Shown here: piece after piece, positions 51,221-62,209 of the stretch
Position numbering within the stretch: position 1 is the stretch's first letter
How the letters are laid out: each line of letters starts with the position of its first letter
Assembly (NCBI GenBank): GCA_039654915.1
Contig: CM077596.1
Location: 71,921,751-71,985,750, forward strand
DNA: 64,000 nucleotides
Origin: Aquilaria yunnanensis
Lineage: Eukaryota; Streptophyta; Magnoliopsida; Malvales; Thymelaeaceae
Direction of reading: 5' to 3'
Position numbers and translations under genes: made by a program
The notes under the pieces: generated by a model
Databases searched by the model: none
What the model saw: only the letters and a program-made list of their open reading frames with translations
Told to the model about the DNA's origin: nothing

Positions 51221-53149
51221 CAACAAAAACTTTCTCAATATAATTGTTTAAAGTGAAAAAATAAATATCCTTTTTTGATTATTACCATATTTATTATTTT
51301 GATAATTACCATATCAAAACCAATTTTAATAATTTCCAAATAAAAATCCTTGTTAACAATTATTATATTATTTTTCCAAAAAATGACGCTAAATTATCAC
51401 CAAAACCACTTATTTATTCTAATATATTGATTTTTCTTGATTTTCTCTAACCAAAACTAACAGACACTTAATGTGAAGTATATAGTTCGTGTGCACCTCA
51501 AAATCTGTCTCTCAAATTTGATAGCTGGTCCAAGACAAAATAAATGTTTTTAGACATGTTTAGATTATGCTAAATGCACTTAATGGTCAATGTTAACTAG
51601 TAATTTTACATTTTAACCTTTGAAGGAAGGTAAACTATCTATGATATTAGATAATAAGTTATTTAAACTATTATTTTTAATTCTATTGATATTTGACTTA
51701 ATTTTATATTAATTGAAATTACATAATTTAAAAATAACAAAAAATTGTTTTTTTAAACAAAATTCTTTAAAGAAATAAATATTTTTTAGTAAATTTTTAT
51801 TTTTAATACAAAAATGTTAAAAAAAAATTAATTACCAAGTGAGTATTAAGTAGATTGAGTGTTAGTTTTCAAGTGATATTAATTCTAAAAAAATAAGCAA
51901 AAATTGCAAATAACATGCTTTTCAATGAATTTTTGAATTTATTTTACCTATATTTATCATTTTTTTTGTATATATAGACCATTATATAGTCTCTTTTTTC
52001 GTTGTATCCGTTATACAATTTTTGGAAGTGATCTGCAAATAGTTGTTCAGCGGCTTTTTCTATAGGCTTAGCCCCTTTAATTTTTTTTCTCTTAGAGTTG
52101 GTCCATTAAATCAATGTCATTACAAATTGAGTTGTTCCATTTTAGTTTTTATAAAATTTTTTGGTTTATTAATCAAACGTCCGAAATGCTATGCCAATTT
52201 TTTTCTCTCAAAGGCACGAGCTTTACTCGTATAGCTATAAAATGCTTAAAATGAATAACACTTTTTACAAGGCTGTCATAAGGCTCATAACAATATTTCT
52301 TATTTAATGAATAATATTTTACATAACAACATATTTATATAACAGAACAACATTTCTTACTAAACGGATAACATTTTTTACAAACAATATTTATTATGGA
52401 ACAAACTATTACACCTTATGGAACATCAAATTTATATGAATGAAACAACATTTTTTTACTGAATGTATCAACATTATTCATGAAACAACATTTTCTATAA
52501 AATGAATAACATGTTACGAAATAAAAAATTTTGTTTAAATGAAACAATCTTTGTCATTAAATGAAACAATCTTTATTACTAAGTGCAACAAATTTTTTTA
52601 TAAAATGAATGCATGTTGCAGACCAACAAATTTATATGAATGAAATAGTATTTTTTAATGAATCTAACAACATTTTATTACAAAACAAATAGCATTTTAT
52701 AAATTCAATAGATTCATCTCTTCCTTATGCCCGTTCTCACAAAAAAGCTCGGGCCTCCAATGAGTTATTCTAGACTTCAAATTTCTCATATCTTGTCTTG
52801 CTTTTATCTTTTTCTCCCCTTTTCCCACCATCTTTCTCACGTGTTTTTAGCAAAATTCTTGCTCAAATTTTGGCCACCTTTGTCACCATTATGTACCGCA
52901 CATTTAATGAATTTACAACATCTTAACAATTTGATTTAACAACTACGGACACATTATGCCCTCATTGAAGGCCCTTACTATGGCTTCCTACCTTCTCAAC
53001 TTCCAAATCGGATGCTTCCCTATTTGTTTCTTCAACGTCTCAACATCTTCTTCATTCCACTCATTTTCTCTTCCATTTCCCACATCTAAACTAAAACCCA
53101 CGTTTATAATTTTTTTCTTTCTTTCCAGTTTTGAGTACCAATTTGCTTT
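51221..53149. other. AT-rich intergenic DNA
   Basis: No gene is supported. From 52250 to 52710 a loose repeat of AATGAATAACATTTTTTAC and AACAACATTT phrases recurs about every 30-40 bp. Confidence 0.45.
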
Positions 53150-53169
53150 CAACCATTTGTAAGCATGCT

Positions 53170-54160
53170 TTTTCTTAGGTTCAGTCTTAGATAGGGGATC
53201 CGAATCAACATGATGGGGAATGTGATAGCCGAAGTGCTATCACCCTGTCCACTGACTTCGGAGAAAGAGGGAGCCAAACACATGAGGTATACAACCTCGG
53301 AAGCCCCATCGTACCAACCTCGGGAAATTACCATATCGCCTCTCCATCAGAGGACGAATGAACCGACTTCGGAAGAAGAAGAACACCCCGAAGAAACAGT
53401 ATCACCCTGGGGAAAGGTCCTTGTTCGTTTCCCCTAAAACATAACGTCGGCCGAAGGGACATCGGAGGAGCGATGGGTGCCACGAAGGAGTCTCTGACAT
53501 ATTCGCCCGTACGTACTAGACATTGACCTCAAGCACTCTGACAGGCCACTGCAGTCTGCACTCTGACACGCTGCGACACACTTCTCGATAAGCCACTACC
53601 CGAGAAAGCCTGCAGGCGGCTGGCCACTCTTCAGGTCAGAGGTACGGGCGGCATCCGTCCATACACGTGTCACAATCCGAGGGGCTCATTTTCTCCTATT
53701 TATAGTAGGGGAGTTTTTTGGGCTCCGGGCGCTGGCTTCCCCCCGTTTTTTTTCTCCTCCAGACTTGCCGGAAGAACGCCTCCGGCGAGATTCTTTCCCT
53801 TCTGAGCATATCAGATAAACGCTCCCGACAAGTCTATTTTGTGCTTACTTTTTGTCACCATTTAGAGGCACTGACTTGGGCGTCGGAGGCTCCTCCCCGG
53901 AAAACCACTCCGGGGACCTCCTAACTCCTGTTTTCTGCGCGTTTCAGGTGATGACTACTTGGGGACACCCCCGTTTCAGGCTCTTTCCAGCACCGGAAAG
54001 CTTTCTCGGCTACTGCTATCCATCACCGGACGGCCCCGCGCAACACTCCTCAGGAGGTCCCTGTTACTCTCGTCGTGGAGCCACGGCGGGAACATCTATG
54101 ATGGCCACCCAAAGCCATCAAAATGATTGGGCCTTTCTCGATGTGAATATCATTTCTAAT
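53170..54160 (+). mobile_element. Probable Ty3/gypsy LTR fragment
   Basis: The block is GC-richer than its flanks and includes CTCCTATTTATAGTAGGGGA (a TATA-like promoter of LTR type) near 53693-53712, then TGACTTGGGCGTCGGAGG near 53871. That phrase is frequent near the 3' part of LTRs of plant gypsy elements. No partner LTR, gag or pol was found in the window, so it is a solo or truncated LTR. Its ends are not fixed. Confidence 0.5.
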
Positions 54161-54446
54161 GATGGAAGTAGGAGTAAAGGGGGCTGATAAGGAAAAAGAT
54201 GAAGGGCTAGATGTGAAGAGATTTGAAAGGCTCTGCTTCGACAGAAGGAAAGAAAAGATAGAGAAAAACACAAGCAAGTGGAATAGTGAGGAACAGAAGG
54301 GTCTTAAAGGCATTGAGTGGAAGGTTTGTGATAGAAGGAAGAGAGAACATTGACTACCGATTTCAAGATAAAATGGAAATTATGATAGAAATTGTAAATA
54401 AACCCAAACTAAAGGTGTAGAGTCCATATGACATATAGGTTATTCT

Positions 54447-54925
54447 CACCTTACTTGTAAGGCATATCATAAACCCTTTTCCCATTCCATTTTAGTTTGA
54501 AAAATGGGCCAAACAACATTTTTTCTTGTGCGGCCAAATATCAGTTCTTTTTGTATAAAAGTGAAATTAGAACATTGATTAAAGTGTATGGACTAGTATA
54601 AGCCAAAAGGACATGACAAACATGGAGTGACCACATCCAGAGGGGCAGGTTTTATTTGTCACCATGTCGTCCAATCTCCAACTTTAACAAGAATAAGAAC
54701 CTATAGACCTAAACGCTCTTAACTCCATAAAAAAGAATAAATCAAGGGAAGAAAGCCTAGAATGCATCGAATAGTTCCATAGCTTACCTCTCAATCCTAA
54801 TCTAAAGAGCTAGCTACCAGATGTGCGAGAATATTACAAGAAAATAAATGAGTAAGGGTCATAAATGAACCAAACCAAACAAAAACAACAAACGACCATC
54901 TGATCTTCTACCTAAGCAAACAAAT
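54447..54925. repeat. Direct repeat A (left copy)
   Basis: About 480 bp strongly similar to 62210-62693 in the same orientation. Shared phrases include CCATTTTAGTTTGAAAAATG, GTGTATGGACTAGTATAAGC and TTCTACCTAAGCAAACAAAT. The two copies flank the 7.2-kb LTR element. The sequence is non-coding as far as I can see. Confidence 0.85.
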
Positions 54926-54967
54926 AGAATCAACAATAAAATTGAGCTATATATGGTTGTAGACAAG

Positions 54968-55762
54968 TGTTGACACCCAATTTCGTCCGGCTATTAAATA
55001 AAATAAAATAAAATAAAATAAAATAAAATAAAATAAAATAATTAGTTTAGGGGGCATTTTTGTTTTGTAAGGTTAGTTGAAAAATAATATATATATATCT
55101 GTGTGTGTGTGTGTGTGTGTGAAATATAAAAAGGGGGAATTTTTTTTAAGAATTGACAAAATTGAGAAGTTTCGGAAGAATCTGACAAAATCTGGAAGTT
55201 CCAGGGAAATCTGGTAATTATTCGAATGGTTTTGGGCCAAATTGACAGAACCGACAAATTTGGGCCAATCAGTAATTTCGTGAAAAATATGGGACTAGAC
55301 CAGTAGTCAATGAAAGATGAAGGACTAAAACTGTTATTTTGACTAAATTATATTTAAAATCTTTTTTTAATTATATTTTAAATTTTTTCTAAAATTGAAG
55401 GAATCCAATGCTCATCCCTTATAAATATGGGTCCAAACCTGCAAAAAAAGAAAGAATATTAGCAAGATTTTAGCACCTAAATTAAAAACGCAAAAACTGT
55501 AGCTTTAGTCCATGGTTCCTTTTTCCATCTTTCCAGAAAACCTGAACTTCCCTTCTCTCCGTCTGTCTTTTACCGTTTCCTCTTTCGACCGTTTGCCGTT
55601 TTCGCCTGCAGCTTCCGTCTCCTCCCGTGCCGACCACCGTCCGCCACTGTTCTTGCCGTCTCCCTTCCCCCCCGTCGCCGTCGCTCTTTCCTCTTCCCGA
55701 CGCCGTCGCTACTTTCCTCTTCCCTTGTCCGCGTCTGTCGCTTCACGCCGAAGCTCGTCGTC
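54968..55762 (+). repeat. Left LTR (truncated)
   Basis: It aligns with 59810-60606. It contains an (AAAAT)n tract at about 54996-55039, a (GT)n tract at about 55101-55121, a TATA box and a GC-rich leader that is open in several frames. Differences in the microsatellites and scattered substitutions show the two LTRs have drifted. Confidence 0.8.
55420..55427 (+). promoter_or_regulatory. TATA box in the left LTR
   Basis: TATAAATA, preceded by CAATGCTCATCCCT. The same position in the right LTR (60264-60271) also reads TATAAATA. Confidence 0.6.
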
Positions 55763-56341
55763 ACGGCCACAAGAAAAGGGGCGAAGAGACATTGAAAGAT
55801 GAGCCTTCGATGGTATGAAATCCGTGATGAGGGATGACTATCTAAAGAGACATAAAGTATGAGGCGAGAAAACATTAAGGAAGTTGAGGCCAAAATTCAA
55901 AAACAAGTCAAAAAAAAATTTCTTTGAAGGGGCTTTCGAAAAAATTAAGTTTTTGAAACAATGGATAAGAGCTAAGAAGCATAAAAAGATTCAATGATAG
56001 TCCGAAAAGGCAATCATAAGAAGGACCCAACAAAGCAAAGACAAGAAGAACTAGATTCATGCAATCAAACAGGGAACATAGTAAAACATAGACACAAAGA
56101 AATTGAGATAAACAAAGAATGAAAACAAAGAGAGCCATCAGTTACACATGCACTACATTCATGCATTTCACATTATGCATGCATAGCTTTTGCATAACAG
56201 GGATCAAACGGAAGACATATCCGCGGCATGATTACAACATTGATAAGTACAAGCCGAGACTTCAGCTTCATCAACCCATTCCAGTCTACCACTTGATGCA
56301 TAATTGATACGTTGGATCAAATTATGTCAAGAATTCGACAT

Positions 56342-56668
56342 TATGGTCAAGGATAAGGTAGACATAAAAAAATATTGTCGTTGACAATTTATCAAAAGCT
56401 GACAATAGATTCGATAATCGAGGCTACACCCATAAGGACGGGATCAACGTCAACTCAATGGAATATCAAAGATAAGAGATAGCTATGGTCAAGGATAAGA
56501 TAGACATAAAAAATATTGTCGTTGACAATTTGTTAAAAGCTGGCAATGGACTCAATAATCAAGGCTGCACTCATAAGGACGGGATGGATGCCAGCTTAAT
56601 GGAGTATCAAAAATAAAAAACATCTATGGTCAAAGATAAGGCAGACATCAAAATATTGTCAAAAAGTA
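56342..56668. repeat. ~141-bp tandem repeat, 2.3 copies
   Basis: TATGGTCAAGGATAAG starts at about 56342 and 56484, with a third, partial start at about 56625. Each copy holds AATATTGTCGTTGACAATTT (itself partly palindromic) and CATAAGGACGGGAT. Confidence 0.85.
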
Positions 56669-56788
56669 GGATCCATTCTTTCCGGTTAAGTGGCGAATAC
56701 GGTACTCCGTTACTCTCAAGTTGGTTGTCTCAGTTGCCCATAAAAACTGATTTCTTTCTCCCTTCTTTCTTTTATTTCCTTCTAAAAA

Positions 56789-57225
56789 ATGGATTCTACT
56801 CTTTCTGCCCTGCGAAAATACTTTCCTTCCCTCCCAATGAATGTTCTTGAAAGGATTTACCAAGTTCGGTGTGAACGATTAAGAGTGTTGATGCACAAAG
56901 GAATCCCTGAAGATGTGCGGTGGTTAATTGAAGCTAATGTCCGTCTGGCAGGTGAAGTCTCAGATGCATTTATGTCTCACATGCCTGGCTTAGGCAAAAG
57001 CTCTTATGCCAAAAAGTGAATAGCGAAAAGGTTATAAGTTTGTCACAAATGTGGTTGATGGACTTGTGATACTAAATGTCGTTCTTTAGGAATGATCTTC
57101 GATAATTGAGAAGATAAAATACAATTCATCAAGAATGGCCTGAGTAAGGATTCTTTGGATGATATCCGATTGACTCTTGAGACGCATTCTTGTGGATCAG
57201 TGCAACGCGAACTTCTTGGTTTATG
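56789..57225 (+). pseudogene. Decayed ORF of unknown function with a Cys-rich motif
   Basis: One reading frame starts MDSTLSALRKYFPSLPMNVL and is open for 76 codons. It then continues as apparently coding sequence through several in-frame stops: CHKCG, WTCDTKC, KIQFIKNGLSKDSLDDIR, THSCGSVQRELLG. The CxxC...C...C pattern could be a small zinc-binding site. I do not recognise the family. At least two of the stops are TGA in a context where CGA would fit, as expected if methylated CpG decayed in silenced DNA (inference). It may derive from the element's own ORF or from another captured or viral-like gene. It cannot be expressed intact. Confidence 0.5.
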
Positions 57226-57380
57226 AAGTAGTTTTACGAAGAACAAGAGCGTTATAGTCCTGGGAATCTGACTTTAAAAGACCCTATTTGTTAGTTTGTA
57301 AGAAAACTGGATGGAAAGCAAATCCCCAACTCATAGAAGACGTTGAAGCCGTTACTGGATGTAAAACCAGTGGAAGACGT

Positions 57381-57569
57381 GAGCCACAGTCACAATTACT
57401 GTACACACTAGCTGTCATTTTTGAAAATTTTCCTCTGACAATAATGTACCTACTCCTGTAAATGTAATTGACCTGAGTCACAGTTACAACTACTGTACAT
57501 GTTAGCTGTCATTTTTGAAAATTTTCCTTCTCTTCTGACAATAATGTACCTACTCTTGTAAATGTAATT
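57381..57569. repeat. 94-bp tandem duplication upstream of a TATA box
   Basis: Copy 1 is at 57381-57469 and copy 2 at 57475-57569. Both contain GCTGTCATTTTTGAAAATTT and CTGACAATAATGTACCTACT. Copy 2 has an extra CTTCT. The pair ends about 22 bp before TATAAATG. Confidence 0.88.
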
Positions 57570-57590
57570 ATTGCATTATCTTTTCATCTC

Positions 57591-57598
57591 TATAAATG
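57591..57598 (+). promoter_or_regulatory. Possible TATA box upstream of the LOG pseudogene
   Basis: TATAAATG lies about 78 bp upstream of the first LOG-like codon and directly downstream of the duplicated 94-bp block. Promoter function is inferred from this layout only. Confidence 0.4.
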
Positions 57599-57668
57599 TA
57601 TCCTCTTCTTTTCATTTATCACAAGGTTAAGGATAGGAATGGAGAGAACCTCAACTCGTAAATCTTGA

Positions 57669-58223
57669 AGTATTTGTGTATTTTTTAGGGCTTTTCCTGG
57701 AAAAGATAAAGAGTATTTGAAGGCAGCCAACCATTTGGGTAGAGTATTAGCTAAGAGAAAAATACATTTAGTTTATGGGGGAGGTAGTGTCGGATTAATG
57801 AGAGGTGTAGTATCAGCAGCATCTTTAGGAGGAAGTCAAGTTTTGGGTATTATCCCTGCACCTTTGAAATTTATTTCTGGGGGCACGATTGGAGAAGAAT
57901 AAGTGGTTAAAAATTTACAAGAGCGTTTGTTACAAATGTTTTTTAATTCTGATGCTTTTATTGCTCTACCAGAAGGTTTTGGCACATTGGGAGAAATCTT
58001 CCAAATTGCTTCCATGGCCCAACTTAATTTGCACAAGAAACCCATTAGGTTGTTGAATGTTAACAATTTTTTTACAGGTCTAATATCTTTTATGGATCAC
58101 GTTGTGCAAAATAAATTTATATCAAAAGCGGCACGACGAATCCTAATATCCGTAACAACTGCTGAAGAATTGCTAGATAAAATACAAGCTTTTGTTCCTG
58201 AACCAGATCCAGCAGTGATTTAG
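57669..58223 (+). pseudogene. Intronless broken LOG-type cytokinin-activating enzyme gene
   Basis: The frame reads SICVFFRAFPGKDKEYLKAA, then HLVYGGGSVGLMRGVVSAA, GIIPAPLKFISGGTIGEE, a TAA stop at 57900-57902, then DAFIALPEGFGTLGEIFQIA, RLLNVNNFF and a TAG at 58221. This follows the LOG family (cytokinin riboside 5'-monophosphate phosphoribohydrolase) from near its N terminus to its C terminus at normal spacing. The PGGxGTxxE signature reads PEGFGTLGE, so a Gly and the catalytic-region Glu are changed. No intron interrupts it, although plant LOG genes have several, so it is a retrocopy. With a stop and altered motif it should be inactive. It sits inside the LTR element behind a TATA box and a duplicated block. 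Confidence 0.85.
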
Positions 58224-58810
58224 ATAAACTGGACACGACAGTCTTTCCCGACCAGTTCCATCCCATAATTGTTCTTTACACGGCCTGTTGAAGCACTGTG
58301 AAAGAAAAAATGATCGGACTTGTGAATATGTTTATCTTATCCTTTAGTTTTATTATCAGCATTTTTTTTCTTTTTTTTATTCAGGAAATTTCTTCTTTCT
58401 TCTTCATCTTTTAGGATAGTTTTTGTTTATGCTAATATTAAAACCATTGGACAAAGCTTTAGTTTGGAATGGCTGAGTAAGGAGTAATTTTGCTCTTGAA
58501 ACGCATCCTATTAAGTATACTAGTCATGACATTTTGGGGTAGCTAAGCTTTAACCTTATTTGGATGATATATCTCACAAAGGAATCTATATTTTCTAAAG
58601 AAAATATTAGATGAAACCTAGATATTGATTCCAAACATCCATTCCCTTGCATAATTTGTCAGTTTTATTGCCATTTTATGGAATTTCTCATCATCAAGAT
58701 TCACTTATTTCATGGAATTTTAAATTTTTGCACTCATCTATTATGAAGATTTGCATTTTCGAAGAAACTATTCCAATTTTGATTGCCTTCGTAAAAAAAA
58801 AATTTTGCTT

Positions 58811-59720
58811 GAGGTACTAAGGAAAGCTCCTTAACCTCAAAAAGGAGGAAAGAGTTTTTCTCCTTTGTCCATTTTTCTTAAATGATAGGAGAATTCCTGT
58901 TGTAGAGGTAATAAGGAAAATTCCTTAACCTCAAAAAGAAGGAAAGAGTTTTTCTCATTTGTCTATTTTTCTTAAACGATAGAAGGGTTCCTATCGTAGA
59001 GGTACTAAGGAAAGCTCCTTAACCTCAAAAAGGAGAAAAAAGTTTTTCCCCTTTGTCTATTTTTCTTAAATGATAGGAGGGTTCCTGTCGTAAAGGTATT
59101 AAGGAAAGTTCCTTAACCTCAAAAAGGAGGAAAGAGTTTTTCTCTTTTGTCTATTTTTCTTAAACGATATGAGAGTTCCTATCGTAGAGGTAATAAGGAA
59201 AATTCCTTAACCTCAAAAAGGGAGGAAAGAGTTTTTCTCTTTTGATTTTTCTTAAACGATAAGAGGGTTTCTATCGTAGAGGTACTAAGAAAAGCTCCTT
59301 AACCTTAAAAAAGAGGAAAGAGTTTTTCTTCTTTGGCTATTTTTTTAAAGCGATAGGAGGGTTTTTATCGTAGAGGTACTAAGGAAAGCTCCTTAACCTC
59401 TAAAAGGAGTTTTTCTCCTTTGTCTATTTTCCTTAAACGATAGGAGGATTCCTGTTGTAGAGGTACTAAAGAAAGCTCCTTAACCTCCAAAAGGAGGAAA
59501 GAGTTTTTCTCCTTTGTCTATTTTTATTAAACGATATAAGAGTTCCTGTCATAGAGGTAATAAGGAAAATTCCTTAACCACAAAAAGGGATCAAAGAGTT
59601 TTTTTCCTTTGATTTTTCTTAGACGATAGGAAAGTTCCTGTCTTAGAGGTAATAAAGAAAATTCCTTAACCTCAAAAAGGAGGAGAAAAAGGTTTTTCTC
59701 CTTAGAGTTTAGACGGCGAG
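58811..59720. repeat. Ten-copy ~94-bp tandem array of triple inverted repeats
   Basis: Monomers start at about 58811, 58905, 58999, 59093, 59187, 59279, 59373, 59460, 59554 and 59646. Each has three inverted repeats in a row: GAGGTACTAAGGA with TCCTTAACCTC, AAAGGAG with CTCCTTT, and CGATAGGA with TTCCTGTCG. The array ends about 90 bp before the right LTR. No coding capacity was seen. Confidence 0.92.
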
Positions 59721-59796
59721 AAAGTTCTCAAGGCCTAGCTAAGGTCGGACGAAATTTGGTAACGGCTTTGCATGCGTTGTGTCCCATGAGGCATGC

Positions 59797-59809
59797 AAAG
59801 GGAGGCAGC
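59797..59809 (+). promoter_or_regulatory. Probable polypurine tract
   Basis: AAAGGGAGGCAGC ends immediately before the TG of the right LTR, the position used to prime plus-strand DNA synthesis in LTR retrotransposons. One C interrupts the purine run. Confidence 0.5.
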
Positions 59810-62171
59810 TGTTGACACCCAATTTCGTCCGGCTATTAAAATAAAAAAATTAAAAAAAATTAAATTAATTAGTTTATGGGGAATTTTTGTTTTGTAAGGT
59901 TAGTTGAAAAATAATATATATATATATATATGTAAAATATAAAAAGGGGGGATTTTTTTTTAAGAATTGACAAAATTGAGAAGTTTGGGGTAAATCTGAC
60001 AAAATTGAGAAGTTTGGGAAGAATCTGACAAAATATGGAAGTTCCTGGGAAATCTGGTAATTATTCGCATGGTTTTGGGCCAAATTGACAGAACAGACAA
60101 ATTTGGGCCAATCAGTAATTTCGTGAAACATATGGGACCAGACCAGTAGTCAATGAAAGATGAAGGACTAAAACTGTTATTTTAACCAAATTATGTTTTA
60201 AATCTGTTTTTAATTAAATTTAAATTTTTTTAAAAAAATTGAAGGAATCCAATGCTCATACCCTATAAATAGGGGTCTAAACCTTCAAAAAAATAAAGAA
60301 TATTAGCAATATTTTAGCTCCTAAATTAAAAACGCAAAAACTGTAGCTTTAGTCCCTGGTTCCTTTTTCCTTCTTTCCAGAAAACCTGAACTTCCCTTCT
60401 CTCCGTCCGTCTTTTACCGTTTCCTCTTTCGACCGTTTGCCGTTTTCGCCTCCAGCTTCCGTCTCCTCCTGCGCCGACCACCGTCCGCCGCCGTTCTTGC
60501 GGTCTCCCTTCCCCCCCGTCACCGTCGCTCTTTCCTCTTCCCGACACCGTCGCCACTTTCCTCTTCCCTTGTGCGCGTCTGTCGCTTCACGCCGAAGCTC
60601 GTCGTCTTTCTCCACCGCCGGTTCCCTTTCGTCCCCTCGCCGTCATCCAGCCAGAGGTTGCTGCCCAGGTGCGCCGCCGTCCGAGCTCCAGGCCACCAGC
60701 TGCAGACCGCCTAGACGTCGCCGGAAAAACATAGGATTGGAGACGAACCCGTTTGCAAACCGCGAACCCGACCGGATCCGACCCAGTGACTTGGTTTCTC
60801 GGTATAACCTCTTTTTACCCCTTCTGATTTTCTATTTTGTTCATACAAGTCACTAACTTCCTTTTCTTTTCAGAATTAATTATTAACAACAGCTTTTTTT
60901 TTTGTTTCTTTTCTTCTCTTTTTCTTCTTTCTTATTATTTTTTTTATGAAAGGTTATACCTCCTACTTTCAACTGGATAGCCAAGTGCCCCACTTTACTT
61001 ATTTATTTGCTTTTTCTTTTATTTATTTACTTTCTGCACTTTATTTTTTTTGTGGACGGCCAAGCGCCTCACTTTATTTATTTATTTATTTATTTTCTAC
61101 ATCTTATTATTTCTTTATGTGGATGATTAACCTTATTTATTTTATTTATTTACCATTTTTTTATGGCTGGCCAATAGCCCCATCTTACTTCCTTATTTTA
61201 TTATTAGTTTATTATTTTTATTTCGACCAGGCCCCCCCTATCTTTTATTTTTCCTTCATTCTTAACATTATTTGGAATGTTAAGACACTTATATTTTTTT
61301 TTATTTCCTTTAAAAAAAAAACAAAGGCTAACCTCTTATCCCGTTTATTAAAATAATTTTTTTAAAAAAATTCTTAACCAAATGATCCAATAAAATCAAT
61401 GGTTTTGAATAAATATTTTTTTCTTAAAAAATATATGATATAAACAAATTCAGGATCCACACCCGGCTGATATAATAAGATCTATGGATTGAATAATCAT
61501 TAAAAAAAAAAAAGAAAAATCTTTCAAAAAATGAAAAGGAAAATAATATTAAGATCATTAAAAATCTATATTCGGATAATTCGGTAAAAATTTATGAAAA
61601 AAATTAATAATTAATTAAATAATTAGTAATAAATTAAAAATTAAATTTCATTAAATTCTACATCCGGGTGATTCGATAGAATCCATGATTTGAAAAATAT
61701 TAAATTTATAATAAGAATGAATAAAAATCAAGTACCAAGATAAAAAAATCCATATTCGGATAATTCGACCGAATTTATGATATGGATTAATAATTAATTA
61801 AAAAATTCAATAATAAATAAAAACTAAATTTCATTAAATTTCATATCCGGGTGATTCGATAGAATCCATGGTTCGAAAAAATTATTATACAAATTAATTA
61901 CCAAGATTTAGAAGTCCATATTAATTTAAAAATCTATATCTGGATGATTCAGTTAAAATCTCTGGTTTGAAAATTAACTGAAATTATTTTAAAAGCAAGC
62001 AAAACAAAATTAAAATCAACTAAGGTACCAATTTTGGGCGTTAGAATAGAGTTATTTTAACGTAACCGTACTCCCGAACCCTCGAACTCTGGTACCACCA
62101 TGTTTTAAGTGTCCAATCGACTTAGGTGAAACTGATTGGTGGCGACTCCTAAAAACCCCCACGTTGCCACA
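59810..62171 (+). repeat. Right LTR (2.36 kb)
   Basis: Starts TGTTGACACC, ends GTTGCCACA. It contains a TATA box at 60264-60271, a GC-rich leader (60380-60800), a T-rich stretch with TTTA repeats (60890-61350) and an alternating ~93-bp repeat at 61453-61960. An ORF across the GC-rich leader (60437-60856) is proline/serine/arginine low-complexity and is not counted as a gene. Confidence 0.75.
61453..61965. repeat. Alternating ~93-bp repeat inside the right LTR
   Basis: Phrases of two kinds alternate: CATATCCGGGTGATTCGATAG (about 61655, 61840, and diverged at 61453) and ATATTCGGATAATTCG (about 61565, 61750, and diverged at 61932). Spacing is about 91-108 bp between neighbours, about 185 bp for the full pair. 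Confidence 0.75.
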
Positions 62172-62209
62172 ACAAGGTCGATCAATAGTCGTCATTTTAA
62201 AACAAACAT

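Larger units (their letters stand above)
54968..62171 (+). mobile_element. Atypical LTR retrotransposon carrying a LOG retrocopy
   Basis: Both LTRs start TGTTGACACCCAATTTCGTC (54968 and 59810). The right one ends ...GTTGCCACA at 62171. ACAAG occurs directly outside both ends (54963-54967, 62172-62176), giving a 5-bp target duplication. A purine-rich tract AAAGGGAGGCAGC lies just before the right LTR. The right LTR is about 2.36 kb. The left is cut short: homology stops near 55762 (60606 on the right), removing any primer-binding site. Both have a TATA box. The interior (55763-59809) shows no gag, protease, RT or integrase. It holds tandem repeats, a decayed ORF, a LOG pseudogene and a 94-bp array beside the right LTR. 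A tandem array just upstream of the 3' LTR recalls plant Tat/Ogre-type elements; assignment to that group is only a suggestion. Confidence 0.72.

Noticed and set aside
55512..55893. 96-107 aa ORFs on both strands in the left LTR
   Set aside because: GC-rich Ser/Arg/Pro low-complexity leader of the LTR, open by composition and repeated at 60326-60856.
58811..59720. CRISPR-like array
   Set aside because: Monomers are adjacent with no unique spacers, and the setting is a plant LTR element.
60946..61356. 136-aa Phe/Tyr-rich ORF
   Set aside because: Translation of T-rich TTTA repeats within the right LTR.
62130..62160. Primer-binding site GGTGGCGACTCC marking the LTR end
   Set aside because: It resembles a phrase near some plant LTR ends, but the TG...CA ends with a matching ACAAG duplication place the LTR end at 62171, and a primer site is not expected after a 3' LTR.
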